Shown here in pieces: positions 7,101-9,580 of a DNA stretch of 9,580 nt. This DNA comes from Actinobacteria bacterium 21-64-8 (GTDB lineage: Bacteria > Actinomycetota > Acidimicrobiia > Acidimicrobiales > RAAP-2). The position numbers were made by a program, and so were the translations under genes. The DNA lies in assembly GCA_002255315.1 (NCBI GenBank), contig NCBD01000049.1, forward strand, positions 1-9,580. Reading direction: 5' to 3'. Each line of letters starts with the position of its first letter. Within the stretch, counting starts at the first letter, position 1. A model generated the notes under the pieces. That model worked only from the letters and a program-made list of their open reading frames with translations, was not told the DNA's origin and did not search any database.

Positions 7101-7117
7101 AACGGTGTCGGACACTT

Positions 7118-8212
7118 TTACGGCCAGACGGGATTTTCGGCGCCGTCGTTCGCGAATGATTCGACCATGTCGTGGGCGACGTCGTCGTGGAATTGGATGG
7201 GCGGAGACTTCATAAAGTAGGCCGAGGGTCCGATAATGGGGCCACCGATACCTCGGTCAAGGGCAACCTTGGCGCAGCGTACGGCGTCAATGATGACGCC
7301 AGCGGAGTTGGGCGAGTCCCACACTTCGAGTTTGAGCTCGACGTTCAAGGGCACGTCGCCGAAGTTGCGCCCCTCCATGCGGATGTAGGCCCACTTGCGA
7401 TCAAGCAGCCACGGCACGTGATCGCTCGGACCAATGTGTACGTCGCCGGGCGCCATCTTGGACAGTTCAAGCTGTGAGGTGACGGCCTGCGTCTTGGAGA
7501 TCTTCTTCGATTCGAGACGCTCGCGATCAAGCATGTTCTTGAAGTCCATATTGCCGCCGACGTTGAGCTGGTACGTGTGATCGAGGGTGAGTCCGCGGTC
7601 CTCAAACAGCCGTGACAAAACGCGATGCACGATGGTCGCGCCAACTTGGCTCTTGATGTCGTCACCGATGATGGGCACTCTGGCGTCGGCGAACTTCTTC
7701 GCCCACTCCGGGTCCGAGGCGATAAAAACGGGAATGGCGTTGACGAACGCGACGCCCGCGTCAATCGCTGCCTGGGCGTAGAAGCGCTGAGCCTCTTCGG
7801 ATCCCACGGGTAGGTAGGAGACGAGCACTTGGGCCCGCGCGTCACGAAGGGCCTGAGCGACGTCGACGGGTTCGGCGGGCGACTCGTCAATGGCTTCGCG
7901 GTAGTACTTGTTGAGTCCGTCCATGGTGGGTCCTCGAAGGACCGTCACGCCGAGCGACGGCACTTCGGCGAACTTGATGGTGTTGTTTTGACCACCGTCA
8001 ATTGCCTTACCGAGATCGTTGCCAACCTTCGTGGCGTCCACGTCAAAGGCGGCTACGAATTCGAGGTCGCTGACGTGGTAACCGCCGAGGGTCACGTGCA
8101 TGAGACCGGGCACGTTATCGCCGGGCTTGGCGTCTCGATAGTACGTAACACCTTGGATGAGTGAGCTGGCACAGTTACCGACGCCCGCAATAGCCACGCG
8201 AATCTTTTCCAT
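7118..8212 (-). CDS. ino1: Inositol-3-phosphate synthase (actinobacterial type)
   Basis: NAD-dependent cytoplasmic enzyme that turns D-glucose 6-phosphate into 1D-myo-inositol 3-phosphate, the entry to phosphatidylinositol lipids and mycothiol in Actinomycetota. The 364 residues match the short bacterial form (about 360). Visible are the Rossmann loop [13 protein letters not shown] (9-21), [11 protein letters not shown] (183-193), NVGGNMDF (217-224), [10 protein letters not shown] (237-246), [11 protein letters not shown] (259-269) and WDSPNSAG (298-305), all characteristic of the family. ATG 8212-8210 is preceded by a strong AAAGGAG ribosome binding site (8223-8217) with a 4-nt spacer. It lies 12 bp after the padR stop, so padR-ino1 is an operon, the same arrangement as Rv0047c-Rv0046c. 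Regulation by the PadR protein is therefore plausible. The 3' end abuts the IS607 remnant directly. Confidence 0.97.
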   Translation of the reverse strand: MEKIRVAIAGVGNCASSLIQGVTYYRDAKPGDNVPGLMHVTLGGYHVSDLEFVAAFDVDATKVGNDLGKAIDGGQNNTIKFAEVPSLGVTVLRGPTMDGLNKYYREAIDESPAEPVDVAQALRDARAQVLVSYLPVGSEEAQRFYAQAAIDAGVAFVNAIPVFIASDPEWAKKFADARVPIIGDDIKSQVGATIVHRVLSRLFEDRGLTLDHTYQLNVGGNMDFKNMLDRERLESKKISKTQAVTSQLELSKMAPGDVHIGPSDHVPWLLDRKWAYIRMEGRNFGDVPLNVELKLEVWDSPNSAGVIIDAVRCAKVALDRGIGGPIIGPSAYFMKSPPIQFHDDVAHDMVESFANDGAENPVWP

Positions 8213-8216
8213 GGCT

Positions 8217-8223
8217 CTCCTTT
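8217..8223 (-). promoter_or_regulatory. Strong Shine-Dalgarno of ino1 (AAAGGAG)
   Basis: AAAGGAG lies entirely in the 12-bp padR-ino1 gap, 4 nt before the ino1 ATG. It is the best ribosome binding site in the window and fixes the ino1 start. It contrasts with the neighbouring genes that have none. Confidence 0.85.
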
Positions 8224-8224
8224 C

Positions 8225-8857
8225 TTACTGCGCTTGCTTCGCCTCGCGGGCAAAGATATGTTGGTTGTTTCGTTCGTTGGACAACAGATCGTCAATCCAC
8301 TCGAGGTCGAGTTCGACGCCGCGCGCAGCGTGTTCCATGACCGCGCGCGCGTAGGTGTCGAGTTCGTGATTGTGTGCGCCCGCACGTACTTCGGCCAGGC
8401 GCTCGACGAGATCGGTGCGGCGGCGCTCCAAAATTCGTACGCGTAAGGTCGGCGTCAGGTGCCTCGCCAGGGCCACGCGCAGCGAAAAATTCTTGCCGTC
8501 GTCGATAGTGCTTGGGTCGGCCAGGAGTAACTGAAACTCCTCGCGCCCGCGTTCGGTAATGCGATAGACCTTGCGCCCACGACGCCCGAGTCCGCTCGAT
8601 GTACGACGCGCTCGCAGCGACGCCCGCTCTCCCGAGAGTGAACCAGTCGAAATCGACGCCACTCTGGGTGCCGCGGGAGTGACCGCTTCGACCAAGGCGT
8701 GTCGCTCGAGGCGAGCCAACGCGGGGTAAATCGAGCCAAAAGAGACGTTCGCCCACAGACCCAAGCGGTCACGCAACTGCGAGCGAATCTCGTAGCCGTG
8801 GTGGTCGCGCTCCATCAAGAGGCCCAGGATGGCAATGTCAAGCACGCGGAATATCAT
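8225..8857 (-). CDS. PadR family transcriptional regulator
   Basis: DNA-binding repressor with a winged-helix N-terminal domain and a coiled-coil dimer domain. The 210-residue product from ATG 8857-8855 begins MIFRVLDIAILGLLMERDHHGYEI, the PadR opening, then has the recognition helix SFGSIYPALARLERHALVEA (39-58), the second wing strand RKVYRITERGREEF (95-108) and a Glu/Arg-rich C-terminal helical part (about 137-195, including RILERRRTDLVERLAEV) of the Rv0047c type. The start was chosen at the family's N-terminus; the frame is open to 8950 but would overlap the divergent gene. Odd point: about 33 Ser/Arg-rich residues (63-95) separate the wing strands, where about 10 are usual. It lies 12 bp upstream of ino1 and is divergent from the DUF5318 gene. 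A 12-bp palindrome upstream suggests autorepression, hence control of ino1. The effector ligand is unknown. Confidence 0.92.
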   Translation of the reverse strand: MIFRVLDIAILGLLMERDHHGYEIRSQLRDRLGLWANVSFGSIYPALARLERHALVEAVTPAAPRVASISTGSLSGERASLRARRTSSGLGRRGRKVYRITERGREEFQLLLADPSTIDDGKNFSLRVALARHLTPTLRVRILERRRTDLVERLAEVRAGAHNHELDTYARAVMEHAARGVELDLEWIDDLLSNERNNQHIFAREAKQAQ

Positions 8858-8863
8858 ATCACT

Positions 8864-8875
8864 TCGATATATCGA
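8864..8875. promoter_or_regulatory. Perfect 12-bp palindrome, candidate PadR operator
   Basis: TCGATATATCGA is an exact palindrome lying 6 bp before the padR ATG, in the 71-bp spacer shared with the DUF5318 gene. A second AT-rich near-palindrome (ATATCATATC, 8851-8860) overlaps the start codon. AT-rich dyads at their own promoter are typical of PadR repressors. The palindrome's TATATC would itself serve as a poor -10 ending 8 nt before ATG. Assignment is inference. Confidence 0.5.
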
Positions 8876-8914
8876 GCGTGACGGTCTTGCACTCACGGGG
8901 GAACGAGGGACCTG

Positions 8915-8920
8915 TAGTCT
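8915..8920 (+). promoter_or_regulatory. Candidate -10 box (TAGTCT) for a leaderless DUF5318-panB transcript
   Basis: TAGTCT fits TANNNT and ends 8 nt before the ATG at 8929. No Shine-Dalgarno sits at a suitable distance. A TTGCAC at 8887-8892 resembles a -35, but its 22-bp spacing is too long. Start-site mapping would be needed to confirm it. Confidence 0.4.
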
Positions 8921-8928
8921 CACCCGTA

Positions 8929-9351
8929 ATGGAAAGACGTTTTGCGTCAAGTTCCGCTGACGGAGCGGTCGTTGAGTTCGGTCTGGTGCGGCGAACGTTG
9001 CTGGCGAAATTGGCGGCCGGCGAGATTCGTCGCGAAGAAATCTGTGACGCCCACCCCGAGTTGTTGCGCGCGGCGAAGAACCTGGGCCGAGGGGCCGGCG
9101 AACGCTGTCCGGTCTGTGACGGCGCGGAATTGGTGGAGGTCACTTACGTCTTTGGCGCGCGACTGCCCGCGGGTGGCACCTGTCCGACGACGCGCGCGGA
9201 GCTCGCCAAACTCGAGCGACGCGAAGATCCCGTGCAGTGTTACGCCGTCGAAGTCTGTACCGGCTGCAATTTTCATCATCTCGCGCGTAAGTGGTCGGCC
9301 GGGGGTCGGCGGCGCCGCCCGAGCGTTTCGGTAAAGAAGGCAACGCGATGA
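8929..9351 (+). CDS. DUF5318 family zinc-ribbon-like protein
   Basis: A 140-residue actinobacterial protein of unknown function, matching Rv0049 in order of motifs and in position next to padR-ino1. The N-terminal part has [20 protein letters not shown] followed by [17 protein letters not shown] (37-53). Then come two Cys pairs, CPVC (C60, C63) and CTGC (C110, C113), the latter followed by NFHHL, flanking a beta-rich centre ([10 protein letters not shown]). This is the layout of a zinc ribbon, so metal binding is likely although unproven. The tail is basic ([15 protein letters not shown]). I chose ATG 8929 because family similarity starts soon after; an in-frame ATG at 8878 would add 17 residues unlike the family and reach toward the padR promoter. 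Its stop overlaps the panB start by 4 bp (ATGA), so the two are translationally coupled. Zinc ribbons of this sort often contact nucleic acid or protein; the role here is unknown. Confidence 0.88.
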   Translation: MERRFASSSADGAVVEFGLVRRTLLAKLAAGEIRREEICDAHPELLRAAKNLGRGAGERCPVCDGAELVEVTYVFGARLPAGGTCPTTRAELAKLERREDPVQCYAVEVCTGCNFHHLARKWSAGGRRRRPSVSVKKATR

Positions 9352-9580
9352 AACTGAGCGCCCCCCAAATTCGAGTTCGCAAGCGTCGCTACGGGGCGGC
9401 GCCTCTCGTGATGGTGACGGCCTACGACGAGCCGGGCGCACGATTTGCCGCTGCGGCGGGGGTGGACTTCATTTTGGTGGGCGATTCGCTGGCCAACGTC
9501 GTGCTCGGCCACGAGGACACGCTCCACGTGACGGTCGAGGCGATGTGTCACCACGTGCGCGCCGTCGCCGCGGCGCACCC
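9348..9580 (+). CDS. panB: 3-methyl-2-oxobutanoate hydroxymethyltransferase, N-terminal part (runs off right edge)
   Basis: Ketopantoate hydroxymethyltransferase: moves a hydroxymethyl group from 5,10-methylene-tetrahydrofolate to 2-oxoisovalerate, the first committed step of pantothenate and CoA synthesis. About 77 residues are visible. They carry the family's [20 protein letters not shown] (21-40), the metal-binding VGDS (44-47, Asp46 matching the Mg-binding Asp45 of E. coli PanB), [16 protein letters not shown] (51-66) and the following HH of the substrate site. The usual length is about 260-280 residues, so most of the protein is outside. ATG 9348 is preceded by AAGAAGG 8 nt upstream and overlaps the DUF5318 stop by 4 bp (ATGA). 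Expression is therefore tied to the upstream zinc-ribbon gene. The partner genes panC/panD are not in view. Identification is secure. Confidence 0.96.
   Translation, partial: MKLSAPQIRVRKRRYGAAPLVMVTAYDEPGARFAAAAGVDFILVGDSLANVVLGHEDTLHVTVEAMCHHVRAVAAAH

Larger units (their letters stand above)
6906..7117 (+). mobile_element. Internally deleted IS607-type element; outer ends uncertain
   Basis: The tnpA start is joined, in the same frame, to a stretch (7002-7115) reading VGDDTRKGAPALVGANHSVR, then SATEGTHKSALGCNGVGH. This low-complexity Gly/Thr/Arg-rich text resembles the extreme C-terminus of actinobacterial TnpB proteins, which is where an IS607 right end would be. That is recognition by style, not proof. 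IS607 elements lack terminal inverted repeats, so the borders cannot be read directly. GACAC occurs at 6868, 6880, 7011 and 7111, with its reverse GTGTC at 7105. The right end probably lies near 7115, directly at the ino1 stop (7118-7120). The likely history is insertion between pcnB and ino1, then deletion of most of tnpA and tnpB. Confidence 0.5.

Noticed and set aside
6906..7220. A 104-codon open frame read as an intact new protein
   Set aside because: Only the first 23 codons match a known family; the rest crosses hairpin-rich DNA and runs 100 bp antisense into ino1. It is better read as a transposase remnant.
7345..7890. A 181-codon minus-strand frame inside ino1
   Set aside because: Same strand, shifted frame within a perfectly conserved enzyme; Ser/Arg/Pro-rich shadow.
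8878..8928. ATG 8878 as the DUF5318 start
   Set aside because: The 17 extra residues are unlike the family and would use up the promoter region, including the TAGTCT box; ATG 8929 is preferred.
1..9580. tRNA, rRNA, CRISPR array, prophage or toxin-antitoxin genes
   Set aside because: No cloverleaf, no regularly spaced repeats and no phage or toxin motif was found on reading both strands.

Overview
The window is GC-rich and tightly packed. It looks like a chromosomal segment of an actinobacterium, probably a deep-branching class such as Acidimicrobiia, though the class-level guess is weak. The case for Actinomycetota rests on gene order as well as protein likeness. One block (small membrane protein, trxB, degV, murJ and a DUF6049-like secreted protein, divergent from a CCA-adding enzyme gene) resembles the pcnA–Rv3909–mviN–trxB2 neighbourhood of Mycobacterium. 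The second block (ino1, a PadR regulator, and a divergent DUF5318 gene) resembles Rv0046c–Rv0047c–Rv0049. In mycobacteria these two blocks lie on either side of oriC.

Layout. Bases 1-5352 are a minus-strand cluster, read from right to left: DUF6049-like secreted protein, murJ (4-bp GTGA overlap), degV (17-bp gap), a two-helix membrane protein, and trxB (1-bp TAATG overlap, cut by the window edge). A 60-bp divergent spacer follows, then pcnB on the plus strand (5413-6837). Bases 6838-7117 are non-coding. They hold a terminator-like hairpin, a 23-codon remnant of an IS607-family serine transposase, and a strongly structured stretch that may be the residual right end (tnpB tail/omega-RNA region) of that element. 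The minus-strand pair padR-ino1 follows (8857 to 7118). A 71-bp divergent spacer with a perfect 12-bp palindrome separates it from the plus-strand pair DUF5318-panB (4-bp overlap; panB is cut by the right edge).

Functions. The left cluster joins envelope growth (MurJ lipid II flippase and a secreted, membrane-anchored DUF6049 protein) to thiol redox (TrxB) and a DegV fatty-acid-binding protein. PcnB repairs or adds tRNA CCA ends. Ino1 commits glucose 6-phosphate to inositol, the precursor of phosphatidylinositol and mycothiol. PanB is the first committed step to pantothenate/CoA.

The items most worth a second look are the internally deleted IS607 remnant with its hairpin-rich tail, a 29-bp perfect palindrome inside the DUF6049 gene, a recurring TANNNT box 6-9 nt before start codons that lack a Shine-Dalgarno (candidate leaderless promoters), the palindrome overlapping the padR promoter, and an Asp-to-Glu change in the catalytic DxD motif of the CCA enzyme.
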